Source: Atherix ibis (lineage: Eukaryota; Arthropoda; Insecta; Diptera; Athericidae). Taken from it: a DNA stretch of 64,000 nt. Shown here one piece after another: positions 47,588 through 59,159 of the stretch. A program made the position numbers and the translations under genes. The first letter of the stretch is position 1, and the number at the start of each line of letters is the position of its first letter. The stretch is taken from the NCBI GenBank assembly GCA_958298945.1, contig OY282607.1, positions 81,867,868-81,931,867 of the forward strand, written 5' to 3'. The notes below the pieces were generated by a model, which saw only the letters and a program-made list of their open reading frames with translations, was not told where the DNA came from and did not search any database.

Positions 47588-48762
47588 CCTTAGATTAAAG
47601 AATACCTGGATAGGCCCCTACCGTAACATATATGTATACGCAATTTTGTGTAAGAATTTTTACGTGGGGGATATGACTGTCAAAAATTTTTTATGTAGAC
47701 ATGACACCCACTGCCATCTATGTGTCGTAATGGAAATTTATTTAATTGCAAAAGCATAATTTATATTTATTTTAATTCACTTATTGGAAACAAAAATACA
47801 ATTTAAATACAACGATAGGTCATTTTTATTTTTTGTACAATCTTTTGATAGGAAATGGAATTCTATTTTAGGTTTATTATACATTTCGTAAATATCAATC
47901 AAATATAAACCGCCTCAATTTTGTAGACTTTCGGATAGTTTGAAAACTTTAATTCTCCATGAAAGTGGAGACTTGGGGGTTAGCTTTGTCATTTGTGAAT
48001 CCGATGTTGACAGTTTAATGTTTACCATAAGATAGTACAGTGCAGGTGTATATAAAGTGTGTGTAAGAAAGTTTAAGGGACCGAATTTTTCTGTCTATTT
48101 TCCATTGCTGTTTTCATTGTGTTATAATAATTAAAGTTTATTCTTCGGTAAGCTTATTATTTAAATAAATTTGTTTTGCTTGCTCTATTATACCACATTA
48201 TAATGCATTTACTAAATAATATTTTTTTTATTTTTAAAAAATATTAGTTATTAAGTTTTTAAGTACATAAAATTTTTCATTTTGTAATTTAGTTTTAAAA
48301 CATTTTCTTTAATATTGTATACGATTAACATCTTAATGTGCACATAATTGCTTTCATATAATCAAATAACTTACAATTCATATTTTTATATACTATTACC
48401 CACTTTAAAAATTCTGTTTTAATAAATAATATACAGTGAAATAAATAAAATGAAAATACATAATAAATAAATAAATATTTAAAAAAAAAACTGTGTTTTA
48501 TTGCATATTTACAAAACTAATTCCATCAAACAACAAAACACGCAATATTAAAAAATCTGCTTCTTTACGCATAAATGATATCACATATGAAAAATGGTTT
48601 TAAACGAACCGCTTCAATCGCATACTGAACTTTTAAATTGGCCCCCAATGATTTACGCCGTTTCTGTTGTATTGCATGTGTGTGCGTTTTATGAATGTAT
48701 TGCCACAAAGTTCGGTCAGAATTTTTGTGTAGAGGCCTATCCAGTTCTTCTTTAACCTAAGG
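47588..48762 (+). mobile_element. Unclassified element, CCTTAG termini, unit 1
   Basis: A 1175-bp unit. Left end (A) begins CCTTAGATTAAAGAATACCT then GGATAGGCCCCTACC. Right end (B), read inward on the minus strand, begins CCTTAGGTTAAAGAAGAACT then GGATAGGCCTCTACAC, giving imperfect inverted termini of about 35 bases. It is flanked by CCAAGA at 47582-47587 and 48763-48768. The interior is AT-rich with no coding frame. Unit 2 follows directly in opposite orientation, and interior sequences of the two are mutually inverted over much of their length. Confidence 0.75.
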
Positions 48763-48768
48763 CCAAGA

Positions 48769-50462
48769 CCTTAGATTATAGAAGAACTGAATAGGCCTTT
48801 ACACAAAAATTGTGGCACATGCAAACATTCGTAGAATGCATACACATGTAAAATTACAGAAACGGCGTAAATTATTGGGAGCCAATTTTAAACTTCAGAA
48901 TACGATTGAAGCGGTTCATTTGAAACCATTTTGATATGTGATGTCATTTATGCGTAAACAAATATATATTTTTATTATTGCGGTTGATGAAATTAGTTTT
49001 TATAAATTTGCAATAAAACACAGTATTTTATTTTAAAATATTATTTATTTATTTTTTTTACATATTTTATTTTATTTATTTTACTATATATTATTTATTA
49101 GAACAGAATTCTAAAGTGGAAGAGCATATACAAATATAAATTGCAATTTATTTGAATTATATCAAAATAATAATGTGCACAAATAAAAATCTATTCCAAA
49201 TTTACAAAATGAATTAAATAAAAGTATGTGATATGTTCAAATTTAAAGTAAATATAAATTTTAATATAAAAATTAAACTAAAAATAAAGCATTAATTACA
49301 AAGAATATTACATCAAATTCTTAATAAAATATAAGTTAATCGTATACAACATTATAGCAAATGCTTAAAAACCAATAAATTACAAGGTGGAAAATTTTAT
49401 GCACTTAAGTAATTAACAATAAAATATTCCAAAATAAAATTTAAAACATTATTATTTAGCAAATGCATTACAAAATGGTCTAAAAGAGCAAGCGAAAGCA
49501 CAAATGCAAACAAATTTATTTAAATAATAAGCCTACCCCGAATATACTTTATTTATTTTAACACAATGAAAACAGTAGTGGTAAACAGACTGAAAAATTC
49601 GTTCCTTTAAATTTTCTTACACACACTTTACATACGCCAGCACTGAGCTATTGTATTTTCTGGTAAACATTGTGAACTGTTAACATCACATTTGTTTACA
49701 TTTATTGAATGATGAACATTTCACTTTTTAACCATTTTTTGGAAAAAAAAACATTTTTAAAAAAATGACGAACTTAAAACATTTTTAACCCCTTTTTGGA
49801 CAAAACAAACCACTAAAATCCAATTAAACACATTGTTAACTAAATTTTTGTTAATTTATGTAGTAAAAATGAAGATGTCAACTTACCAAAAGAAAGAAAT
49901 TCCCGGCTTCCTAATTCCGATTAATTACCGGCAACTCTTTATAAAACACTTCATTTTCTGAAATAAAAACTTCCTATTAAATGTTATCAACAATATGACT
50001 ATTTATATGAATACTTAATTTTTCGTAAATACTTAAAAAAAACATAAAAACTACACTTTCACTAACACTTTCCGATAAGTGTCAAAATAACAACTTAACA
50101 AAACAAAAGTAACATATGCAAGCATTTCGGTATGCTACCACTTTTATGGAGAATGGCGTTTTTTAAAACTCTTCGAAAGTCTGCAAAAGTGAGGCGCTCT
50201 CCGAAAGTATATCAAAATCAATATTTGATTGATATTTACAAAATGAATAATAAACCTAAAATGTTTAAGCAATTTGATAAATTTCTATTACGAAAACTAG
50301 ATGTCAGTGGGTGTCATGTCTACATAAAAAAATTTACACAAAAGTATACAAGCGTTACGATTTCTCGCCGCTTCTGCAATAATTAAGCCAGAAAAGTGCG
50401 TATATGTGTACATATACGAAAATCTGACGTGCAGGCTTATCCAGGTATTCTTTAATCTAAGG
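48769..50462 (-). mobile_element. Unclassified element, CCTTAG termini, unit 2
   Basis: A 1694-bp unit in opposite orientation to unit 1: end B at left (CCTTAGATTATAGAAGAACT), end A at right (reverse complement CCTTAGATTAAAGAATACCT). It is flanked by CCAAGA (48763-48768) and CCAAAA (50463-50468). Shared inverted landmarks with unit 1 include GAACCGCTTCAATCG, the sequence near GTTTACCA/TGGTAAAC, TTTAGGTTTATTA near 47870 versus 50265, and TGTAGACATGACACCCACTG near 47695 versus 50315. It is ~520 bp longer, mostly between about 49690 and 50130. The open frame 50132-50386 (84 codons) shows no known motif. Confidence 0.75.
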
Positions 50463-51770
50463 CCAAAACAGTGTTTCAGTGTCCTCTGAGTACGATCATG
50501 CTTGATCGTACTCCTGTTGAACTTCATTCCAAATTTCTCTACTCTTCTTATCCCAGTTCTACATCTAGGAAATATCTAATTTATTTCCAAATTTCCGTAA
50601 CATAACATATTCATATTATTTATTTTCAATATATTTTTTTAAAAAATTACACAAAAAATATTTAATCAAAATATTTGAGCTTTAGAAATTTTTAACGCAG
50701 GCTATTAAATAGCGTAGAAAATAAGGAGTTAAAACTTCTTAAATTGATGGCCCTTGATGATAATTTATTTTCAATTTCTTTATTATTAGTGAAAATAGAA
50801 ACAAGGACAATTTCAGTTGAACTTATGCCAAATCTATTTATGCTCCCCTTTTACTTGTTTACTTCATACATAAACGAACTAGAATTTAAAATCGAATTTA
50901 TTGCACATAAATAATTTTAAAACTAAATAGCTGAACTACAAAAACGATCTAAAAACTACTTTTTAATAAGCAATACTAACACTTACAATTTATGATAATA
51001 TCATCTAAAAGTTAAATGCTAACACATATTTTCTTATGTATAAAAAATAAAATAGTGCACAAATATCCTTTTATACATCTGTATATGTGTACATACATAA
51101 AAAAAGTCTAAATAAAAGTAATTATTTTAAAATAAATTCTATTATTCTGTAGAATAGTAAAATTTGGGTTAATGTCCTCAATTTAAGATTTGTCAAATTT
51201 ATGAAAATTATATTACCAACAATGTCATAGATTTACATGAATTACCCTCAATCTATTCTTCCTTCTCAATCCTATTTGAAAGGATTTTCCTCAAATCGAT
51301 ATTTATGTTATTTTTATTATCCAATATTACTTAGAAGTCCCTTTCCAGAAGTAAAAAAAAAACCATTTATTTATTTCGAATAATGTTCTTTTAACAGATT
51401 TAAATATTTTGTCAATAGGTTTGTCTTTTCATTCAACTGATGAAATTTTACAAGAAAGGATATCTTTCTCAATTTTTTCAAAAAGAACTCTTCATATAAA
51501 TATATAATTATACTAATATTAAAGGAAATTTTTATTGAGACCATTATTTATTATAAAGTTTATCTATTGTGTTAACAGAAAAAATCATATTTCTATAAAT
51601 GTTACCAGCATATTTGATAAGTTCCCATTATATATATATTTTTTTTAAATGTTATCTACAACTACTTATGCTAGTAACAAGCAGATTTTTTATGGGAATA
51701 TACAAGGACATGAGGACATGTGGAGGAAAACACCCATCGAAAACACCCTCTAGAACAGGGTAATTTTATT
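50463..51770. other. AT-rich intergenic DNA
   Basis: No gene recognised in 1.3 kb. A small hairpin GAGTACGATCA / TGATCGTACTC lies at about 50488-50513. Confidence 0.45.
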
Positions 51771-53281
51771 TTATAATTTTAGAGAATCTCTCGGCCATCG
51801 CCGTTTTAAACGTCGATGGGTGTATACTGGAAGGGTGGGAGTGAAAAGTTCCCTTCCTAAAGGATTAGGGTGGAAGGATAGATGCGAATGGAATTTTTTA
51901 TATCGGGAAATGCATAGTTCACGAACAAATGGAACATTTATGTCACGGTGGATAACAGTGTTTCGCACATGAAAGGGGGCATTGACAATTTTACGAAGGA
52001 TTCGGGGTTGTATGGATTGGATTGGTAGGGAGTTGGAATGCTTAGTCGAACCCCAAAGTTCTAGACCATATGTCCATATTGGTTTCAGAACCGTATTGTA
52101 TAGTAATAGTTTACTTGTTGTTGTAAGTTTTGATTTACTGTCTAGCAGACGTAATAATCGTTTGTATCGTCCGTTAAGTTCACGTCTTTTAGTTTTCGTA
52201 TGAAGGTTCCAGGTAAACCGTTTGTCGAATATAAGTCCAAGGTAACGTACGCTATTTTTTTGTGGAATAATACTGCCATTTAGGGTTATATCGGGAATTT
52301 GTTTTCGGCAGAGTGTGAAAGTTACATGAGCAGATTTTTGCTCATTAACCTTCACTCTCCACCTTTTGAACCAAGTTTCTAAGGAGTGGATATGGTTCTG
52401 TAGGATACTAACGGCTGTGGAAGGATCTTTGTGATTTGTCAGGATGGTTGTATCGTCAGCATATGTTGCGGTTAGGATGTTGTTGTGGCAAGGAATGTCA
52501 TGGGTATAAATGTTATATAGGATAGGACCTAGGATACTTCCTTGAGGGACACCGGCGGAAATTGGATAAATGTCAGAGTACTCCATATTTTCAGCTACCT
52601 GAAAATATCGGTCTGAGAGATAAGATTTAAGGATGTGGAAATAACCCAACCCGAGGGTAGGACTCGCTGCAACTTCCAAAGCAATTCAGGGTACCATACA
52701 CGGTCGAAAGCATGCGAAATGTCAAGAAACACGCCTGGGCAGTATTCCTTTCGCTTCGCTCTAGCGAACACGCTATGTAGTCGACTACGCGTTGACACTG
52801 CTGGATAGTGGAATGCTCAGGTCGAAATCCAAACTGATGCTGAGGAATGACACCCTCGGTTTCAAAAATGGGATAAAGGCGTTTTAGGATTAATTTTTCT
52901 AGGATTTTTGATAACATGGGAAGGAGGCTTATAGGTCTATATGAGGTAGGAAGGTTTTTGGGCTTATTGGGTTTTGGGATCATCTTAATTATGGAAAACT
53001 TCCACAGGGAAGGAAAAAATGATGTGCGGAGGATACTATTATAAATAAAGGTTATAAGGACGATGGTTTTTTTTGGAAATTTGCTTCAGGATTTCTGAAG
53101 TTATTAGGTCATATCCTGGGGCTTTTTTATTGGATAGGTGTTCTATTGTGAATTTAACTTCGGAAGGAGTGAAAAACTTAGGAAGTGGACTTATGGGCAA
53201 CTGAGTTGATATTGTCGGAATATTTGTTCGTCCATTATATATTTGACACTCTTTTTTTATATCCTTCTTATTTGCGATGGA
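51771..53281 (-). mobile_element. Jockey-like non-LTR retrotransposon, 5' truncated
   Basis: Minus-strand reverse transcriptase, read from about 53281: FFTPSEVKFTIEHLSNKKAP, KMIPKPNKPKNLPTSYRPIS, LLPMLSKILEKLI, HQFGFRPEHSTIQQ, FLDISHAFDRVW, ISAGVPQGSILGPILYN, the catalytic TATYADDTTIL, and SVRYLGLIFDKRFTWNLH. A C-terminal stretch runs to the stop at 51771. The longest frame is 52679-51771 (302 codons). Two frameshifts lie near 52650 and 52750. The endonuclease and gag-like ORF are absent, as in typical 5' truncated copies. An A/T-rich AATTATAAAATAAAATTA directly after the stop may be the eroded 3' tail. Confidence 0.88.
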
Positions 53282-54217
53282 AAATCAGCACTAGGTATGG
53301 GTGATTTGAAAATAAAAATAACTTTCTTCAAAATATCAAATAGAAAATGTTAATATTTTTTTTTTTATTTAGAGAAATTTTCATAATACTCGTAAATATT
53401 TGGAATGAAAAAAATTTTGTCTTATATTGTAGTTTTACTTATAAGAATAATATCCGTTTAAGTATTTTGGCAAGTGATAATTTGCCTTCAACAAATGGAT
53501 ATTTAGCAATAGGAGAGAGGAAAACTGGACAATGTATTCCAAAGTTGGCAAATAATATATCATCTTTAATGGCTAGTTAAAATGACTAATCGACAAAATT
53601 GTGCTCCTTAAATAAACTTGAAGTTCCATACAACCATTTAATAATTGAAGAAGGTTTTTTCTTACTATAACTTTATTTTTCGTATGCTTCCAAAAAGGAT
53701 ATTTTTCTGGCATAAACATTATTTGGTTTACTCTCTTAGTAACTATTTGGTGTTGCTAATGCTAGTGTTTGAATTATGCATTGAATGTTCAAGACAGTTA
53801 ACAGTAATCGAAATTTTGCATCTTAGTTCATAATGTTATGATCATTGAGCAAAAATTTACTCCCACAGATTGAAGGTTTTTTTTATTGGTTTTTTCCTTC
53901 TGATATTCCTATTAAGTATATTCGTTATTGTAGGCTTGGAAAGTTATAATGTACAAGTGCAAAAGTTTAAAGGATACTTGAAATATATTTTATTATCTCA
54001 TTGAGTTTATTTATTTTTGTTAGTCTGATTATTCATATTTTTATGTAAGCTCAACTATTTATTTGGTTTATAAGAATCTAGGATATAACAAATTCAGTTT
54101 AGTTTTTGATACTTAATTTTTTCTACGTACTTTCTTAATGTCCAGTATAAATAATACTCATTACAAATTTTTTTTTTAATTACAATATTCTAAATAAATA
54201 CATAAATTAGTAAAAAG
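53282..54217. other. AT-rich intergenic DNA
   Basis: Open frames at 53347-53580 and 53645-53833 give no recognisable product. Otherwise empty. Confidence 0.4.
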
Positions 54218-54219
54218 TA

Positions 54220-55463
54220 ACAGTTTGGCTGAAAAGTTTAGAACGTAACACAGTAGAAATATTTTTTTTTGCAAAATTCATTTTTATTATTCAACACAGT
54301 TACCTTCGAGGGCGATACAGCGATTATAGCGATCTTCCAACTTTTCGATACCATTTTTATAGTACTCTTTCGGTTTTGCCTCAAAATAGGCCTCAGTTTC
54401 ATCATCGCTCTTAAATTTCTTGCCAGCGAGCATTCTCTTGACGTCTGCAAACAGGAAAAAGTCGCTGGGGGCCAGATCTGGAGAATACGGTGGATGGGGC
54501 AGCAATTCGTAGCCCAATTCATTGAGTTTGACCATCGTTTTCATCGACTTGTGACACGGTGCATTGTCTTGGTGAAACAACACTTTTTTCTTCTTCAAAT
54601 GAGGCCGTTTCTTAGCGATTTCTTTCTTCAAACGATCCAATAACGCTAAATAATAGTCGCTGTTCATCGTCTGTCCCTTCTGGAGATAGTCAATGAATAT
54701 TATGCCATGCGCATTCCAAAATACAGACGCCATCACCTTGCCAGCCGACTGTTGCGTCTTTCCACGCTTTGGATTCAGTTCGTCGCTCGCTCTCCACTCT
54801 GCCGACTGCCGATTGGACTCTAGAGTGTAGTGACGGAGCCATGTTTCAACCATTGTCACATATCGACGCAAATTCGGGTTTATTGCGCTTGAACAGCTCC
54901 AAACACTGCTCAGAATCATCAACACGTTGTTGTTTTTGGTCCACAGTGAGCTCACGCGGCACCCACTTTGCACACAGCTTTTTCATGCCCAAATATTCAT
55001 GCACGATATGTCCAACACGCTCTTTCGATATCTTCAGAGTCTCAGCTATCTCGCTCAACTTCACTTTACGGTCATTAAAAATTATTTTGTGGATTTTTTT
55101 GATGTTTTCTGCCGTAACCACCTCTTTTGGGCGTCCACTGCGTTCTGCATCAACTGTGCTTGTACGACCAGTTCGAAATTGACGAAACCAATATTCCACA
55201 GTTTAAATAGCTGGAGCAGAGTCCGGATAACGTTTGTCAAACCATGCTTTGGTTTCCACTGTATTTTTTTTCTTAAAAAAGCAATGGGTTATCAATACAC
55301 GAAATTCGTCTTTATCCATTTTTTTTTCAATAACAAAAGTTGCTCCAATCAAAATGCTATATCTCACGAACCAATCGACCGATTGCTGTCAAATTTTGAC
55401 AGGAATCATTTGAAGCATGGTGCCATCTAGACGTCAACGTTCTAAACTTTTCAGCCGAACTGT
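54220..55463 (-). mobile_element. irritans/Himar-like mariner, copy 2
   Basis: A 1244-bp element with termini ACAGTTTGGCTGAAAAGTTT / inverted ACAGTTCGGCTGAAAAGTTT, and TA at 54218-54219 and 55464-55465. Highly similar to copy 1 at 27375-28626 over its whole length, with small indels near the right end. Confidence 0.93.
54287..55319 (-). pseudogene. irritans-type mariner transposase, copy 2
   Basis: Starts ATGGATAAAGACGAATTTC at 55319 (start codon kept, unlike copy 1). It then meets the same TAA after SAPAI and the same frameshift after NKPEF as copy 1. The frame 55199-54846 holds the helix-turn-helix part; the catalytic part is continuous to 54287: VTMVETWLRHY, VLFHQDNAPCHKS, YSPDLAPSDFFLF, ALEGNCVE. 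The first catalytic Asp is changed: MDETW reads MVETW. Unlike copy 1, SPDLAP is normal. Inactive. Confidence 0.9.
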
Positions 55464-55746
55464 TAATTATAAAGAAAATATTCCATATTTTTGTTATTGT
55501 ATATAAACAAAATAATGCATTTTTTTTATTTATTCAATTGGGTATGAATCGGTGATCACTTAAGAATGTCATAAATAAACACTTCAAGTAGATGAAAAAT
55601 ATATTTTTATGGAATACACGTAGTTTGAAGAGTATAAATTATAAAAAAAATTCTTATTTATTTGCAGGCCATAAAATACCCCAAGTCGATTGCGTTTATT
55701 ATCAGCAATGAGTTTTGTGAACGATTCAATTACTATGGAATGCGAA

Positions 55747-55785
55747 GTGAGTGCTATCGAATAAACTTAAGATTATTGTTTACAG
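55747..55785 (+). other. 39-base intron in the transporter pseudogene
   Basis: GTGAGTGCTA ... TTGTTTACAG. Removing it joins ATG CGA A to CA ATT CTT, giving GMRTILVLYL as in PTR relatives. It is shorter than most fly introns (usually above 50 bases), which may reflect deletion in the dead copy. Confidence 0.8.
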
Positions 55786-56020
55786 CAATTCTTGTCTTGT
55801 ACCTGACAAAAAAGTTGGGCTACGACGATGAAACATCAACCTTTCTTTTTCACGTTTTGACATGCATGGTATACTTTTTCCATCTGATTGAAGCTATTCT
55901 AGCAGATAGCTGGCTTGGTCGATTCCAAACTATATTCTATCATCGCTTGTCCTACACATATTGTACTGGAAGTATTTTAGTTGCGTTAGGAGCCATTCCG
56001 ACTCTACAATTTCCAGTAAA

Positions 56021-56136
56021 GTAAGTTTTATTAAAAAGCAAGATGTGTTCGCCAGATGGCCTTATGATTGGGGTACTAACAAAATACCGCCCATAACATA
56101 TATTCAAATGTACAAATCCTTTTCATCCCTTAACAG
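56021..56136 (+). other. 116-base intron in the transporter pseudogene
   Basis: Donor GTAAGTTTTA, acceptor CATCCCTTAACAG. Splicing restores the frame from GAIPTLQFPV-K into ITTIIGLILIAVG, matching the order of helices in the family. Confidence 0.75.
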
Positions 56137-56428
56137 GATAACAACAATAATTGGTCTAATATTGATAGCGGTAGGCAGAGGAGGCATAAAACCATGTATC
56201 TCTGTCTTTGAAGGAGAAGAGTTCAAAATTCCGGAGCAGGCGAAGCAACTGGCGACTTTCTTTTCTTCGCCATTAACGCTGGATCTATGATATCTACTTC
56301 AGTTACGCCAATTCTGCGTCGGATGTTCACTGTTTTGGTGACCAAGATTGCTTTTCGCTTGCCTTCGGTGTACCTGGAATCCTGATGATTGTTTCGATAA
56401 TAATATTTATTCTTGGAAAGAGACTCTA

Positions 56429-57582
56429 CCAGGTGTATAAGCTTAAATCCATTTTTGCTTTAGTAATCATGTCTAGTTTTGTGCCAAAAAAAGAGCATGG
56501 CGGGAAGCTTTGCTTTTCTGCTTTAATTTGAGGAAATCGGCTTCCGAATCGCATCGAATGCTTATGGAGACCTATGGTGACAGTGCTTTATCGGAAACAA
56601 CGTGCCGAGATTTGTTTCATCGGTTCAAAGACGGCAATTTTGACTTGTGGGACAAGAAGCGTGCAAATCGGCCTAGGAAGGTTGAGGACCATCAATTGTA
56701 GGCTCTTTTGGACGAAGACGATACCCAATCGCAAAAAATAATCGCGGAGTAATTGGGTGTTACTCAACCAGCCATTTCCATGCGTCTGCGTGCCATGGGG
56801 AAGATTGATAAGATCAGAAAATGGGTGCCGCATGAATTGAACGATAGGCAGATGGAGCGACGCTAAACCCAATGCGAAATCTTGCTTGCCAGACAAAAAA
56901 GAAAGTCGTTCCTGCATCGGATTGTGACAGGCGATGAAAAGTGGATATATTTCGAGAATTCTAAACGAAAGAAATCGTAGGTTAATCCCGGCCAACCATC
57001 AACATCTTCCCCAAGACCAAATCGCTTCGGACGGAAGACGATGCTGTGCGTTGGGTGGGATCAGCAGGGTATCGTCTACTATGAGATGTTGAAACCTGGT
57101 AAAACTGTCAACGCCCACCGCTACCACCAACAACTGATCAAATTGCACCGTGCTCTGCGTGAAAAAAGGACGGATTATCAACAAAGACATGATAAGCTGA
57201 TATTCCTCCAAGACAACGCATCATCGCACACGTTAAAAATGGTCCGAACCTACTTGGAGACACTCAACTTGGAGGTGCTTCCCCACCCCTCTTATTCACC
57301 AGACCTGGCCGTTCCGACTACCACCTGTTTTCATCGATGGGCCACGCGCTCGCTGAGCAGCATTTCGATTCTTACTAAGACGTCCGAAAATGGCTTGATG
57401 AGTGATTTGCCTCGAAAGAAAAGGAATTTTTTTGGCGTGGTATCCACAAATTGCCCGAGAGATGGGAAAAATGTGTAACAAGCGAGGGCAAGTACTTTGA
57501 ATAAATTTGTTTGTGCTATCTATGAAAAAAAACTTGTGTTTTTTTTCTCAAAAAAACAGCGGATTTAAGCTTATACACTTGG
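56429..57582 (+). mobile_element. Mos1-like (mauritiana) mariner inside the transporter exon
   Basis: A 1154-bp element with termini CCAGGTGTATAAGCTTAAAT / inverted CCAAGTGTATAAGCTTAAAT and exact TA duplication (56427-56428, 57583-57584). Removing the element and one TA restores the coding sequence CTC TAT GTG ATC AAA AAG. The CCAGGTGTA start and the protein are those of mauritiana-subfamily elements such as Mos1. Confidence 0.95.
56469..57504 (+). pseudogene. Mos1-like mariner transposase
   Basis: Starts MSSFVPKKEHGGKL, as in Mos1. Reading across frames gives KSASESHRMLMETYGDSALS, FHRFKDGNFDLWDKK, LGVTQPAISMRLRAMGKIDK, WVPHELNDRQMERR, IVTGDEKWIYFENSKRKKS (first Asp), QQGIVYYEMLKPGKTVN, LIFLQDNASSHT (second Asp), and YSPDLA with a frameshift before SDYHLF (third Asp). 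It ends GIHKLPERWEKCVTSEGKYF at a TAA. Breaks: a frameshift after about 20 codons, stops at the QL/A, E/L and RR/T positions and after KKS, and the frameshift before the third Asp. Length (about 345 codons) is normal. Confidence 0.93.
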
Positions 57583-57771
57583 TATGTGATCAAAAAGCCA
57601 TCCGGTAATATAGTATGATTGTGCAGGTTTCGAAGGTACACTTACGTCCAAACAGAATCAGATGAAGATAACGAAAATGCACTCGGCGAACTAGCCACAT
57701 CGGCATCAGATAGACATGATAAACCGTCCAGCCCGAAAGGGCACAGCAATGAAGCCTATATTGACGATTAA

Positions 57772-59159
57772 TTTTCGTATTATTTTTATTGTACTTTGGC
57801 CATTTTTATTTAATACTCTTTTTGCAGTAAATATGTTTTATGTTTGTTTTTTTTTGTGTTTAGTTAAATTTTTTTTAACTGATTTATATATTTTGTGCGA
57901 AAATAATTTATTTGTCGCACAAATGGCTTATATACATATATATACCCTTAAGACCCTTAAAATCATTTGTTCTACATTCAATTATGGTTTTTTTTTATGA
58001 AAAATGCGAGTATAATTTTTCTTATTAGAAATTTATTAAAAATCGAAGACTATTTATAATATCTACAGTTTTATGGGTTTCTTTCTTAATAGCATTTTTT
58101 TTGCAAATTACACCAAAAAAATTGATTTCTGAGTTTTGAATCTTAATTACTTTTAAACAATTTAAGGTATTTTAAAAAAAATGTATTTCAAATCTGAAAA
58201 AAAAATTCATTTAAAGAAATAATAGTGGTATGCAATCTGAGCTTACTGATAGTAGGCAATTAGGCGCAACTTAAAAAAATTGTAGTCTGAAAAACAGAAG
58301 TTTGCAGATTTTTACTTTAAAATTTTGAGAAAACATCGGATGATGGTTGGGCTTGAATTATAATGATTGAGCCATGATTGAGGTATAATATATAATTTGT
58401 AGGTATTTTTTGTTTTCTTTTAATAATAAACTATCGAATATAAACATGAATTTTTTGCAAATTATAATCGGGTTTTTCAATAGAAACTTTACATGTCAAG
58501 TTGCTATTGAAAAACCCGATACTGTCTTTTCGATTAGCTAATTACGTGTTAGCATACCAACGGGAGCAATTGCCTGTGTTAGCATATCAATTGCAATTTA
58601 CAGATAAACATAATTATTAATTTATTTAATATTTAGAATCGATACAATATATATATATATATAAATTAATCTTTATAAATTACAGTTTAATTAAATTATG
58701 TATTTTCACAACAGACGTTTCCTCAGCGCCTAATAATATGCAGCAATAGAACAGTTATCGAAAAACTCTCCCTAAATCGATATCAATAGTTTCAAATTTT
58801 AGTATAAAATAAAAAACTCATCAAAAAAAAATTTTAAAAAGGAAAAATTTGATTTAAAATTATTTATAAAAAGTTTCATCTTCTTAAAAAAATACATTAT
58901 TTAATAAAGTGTAATTATAAAAAAAATATTCCATAATTTTGTTATGTAAAAATTTCAAATGAATTTCCAATGACATTTTACTTACAGAAATAGTTGATAA
59001 TCTCAAGGTTCATGGCGTTTTTGACAGATGGAGTTGAAAGCAAATAATTCAATAATTATTAGCCGCATTTGAAAGTATCTTTGTGTAGCGCAAAATTTTA
59101 TTGAAATCGGTGTTAAGGTATCAAAAGTAATTTAAGTTCAAAAATTCGCTATATTTTAC
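57772..59159. other. AT-rich intergenic DNA
   Basis: 3' flank of the transporter pseudogene; no further gene. It contains the small MITE at 58468-58519 and an (AT)n run near 58651-58665. The open frame 57716-58000 overlaps the transporter tail in another frame and is Phe/Leu-rich chance translation. Confidence 0.5.
58468..58519. mobile_element. Foldback MITE, TCGGGTTTTTCAATAG type, short copy
   Basis: A 52-bp inverted repeat beginning TCGGGTTTTTCAATAGAAAC and ending GTTGCTATTGAAAAACCCGA, with TA at 58520-58521. The left flank reads TAA before TCGGG, so the left TA is shifted or mutated. It shares ~22 terminal bases with the 87-bp copy at 7463-7549 but lacks the inner part of the arms. Confidence 0.8.

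Larger units (their letters stand above)
55668..57771 (+). pseudogene. PTR/POT oligopeptide transporter pseudogene (yin/opt1-like)
   Basis: A proton-coupled peptide transporter relative. Exon 55668-55746 (AIKYPKSIAFIISNEFCERF, NYYGMR) splices over a 39-base GT-AG intron to 55786-56020 (TILVLYLTKKLGYDDETSTF, ADSWLG). A second intron, 56021-56136, leads to ITTIIGLILIAVGRGGIKPC and ISVFEGEEFKIPEQAKQLA. The first frameshift is at about 56260, before the FFAINAGSMIS signature block. The second is at about 56318, before DVHCFGDQDCFSLAFGVPG and IFILGKRLY. A mariner (56429-57582) splits the codon after LY; then VIKKPSGNIV continues to a stop. The last piece, YTYVQTESDEDNENALGELA to EAYIDD and TAA at 57771, looks like the family's acidic cytoplasmic tail. 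Members run to about 700 residues, so most middle helices are missing. An exon before 55668 (acceptor TTATTTGCAG) was not found. Confidence 0.85.

Noticed and set aside
50132..50386. 84-codon frame inside unit 2 of the CCTTAG pair as a transposase
   Set aside because: No catalytic motif, too short, and not preserved in the mirrored part of unit 1.
50488..50513. Hairpin GAGTACGATCA/TGATCGTACTC as a terminator or histone stem-loop
   Set aside because: Sequence does not match the histone stem-loop and no gene precedes it; a chance or tiny element hairpin is simpler.
57716..58000. 94-codon frame MINRPARKGTAMK...
   Set aside because: Overlaps the transporter tail in a different frame; the tail frame ending at 57771 fits the pseudogene better.
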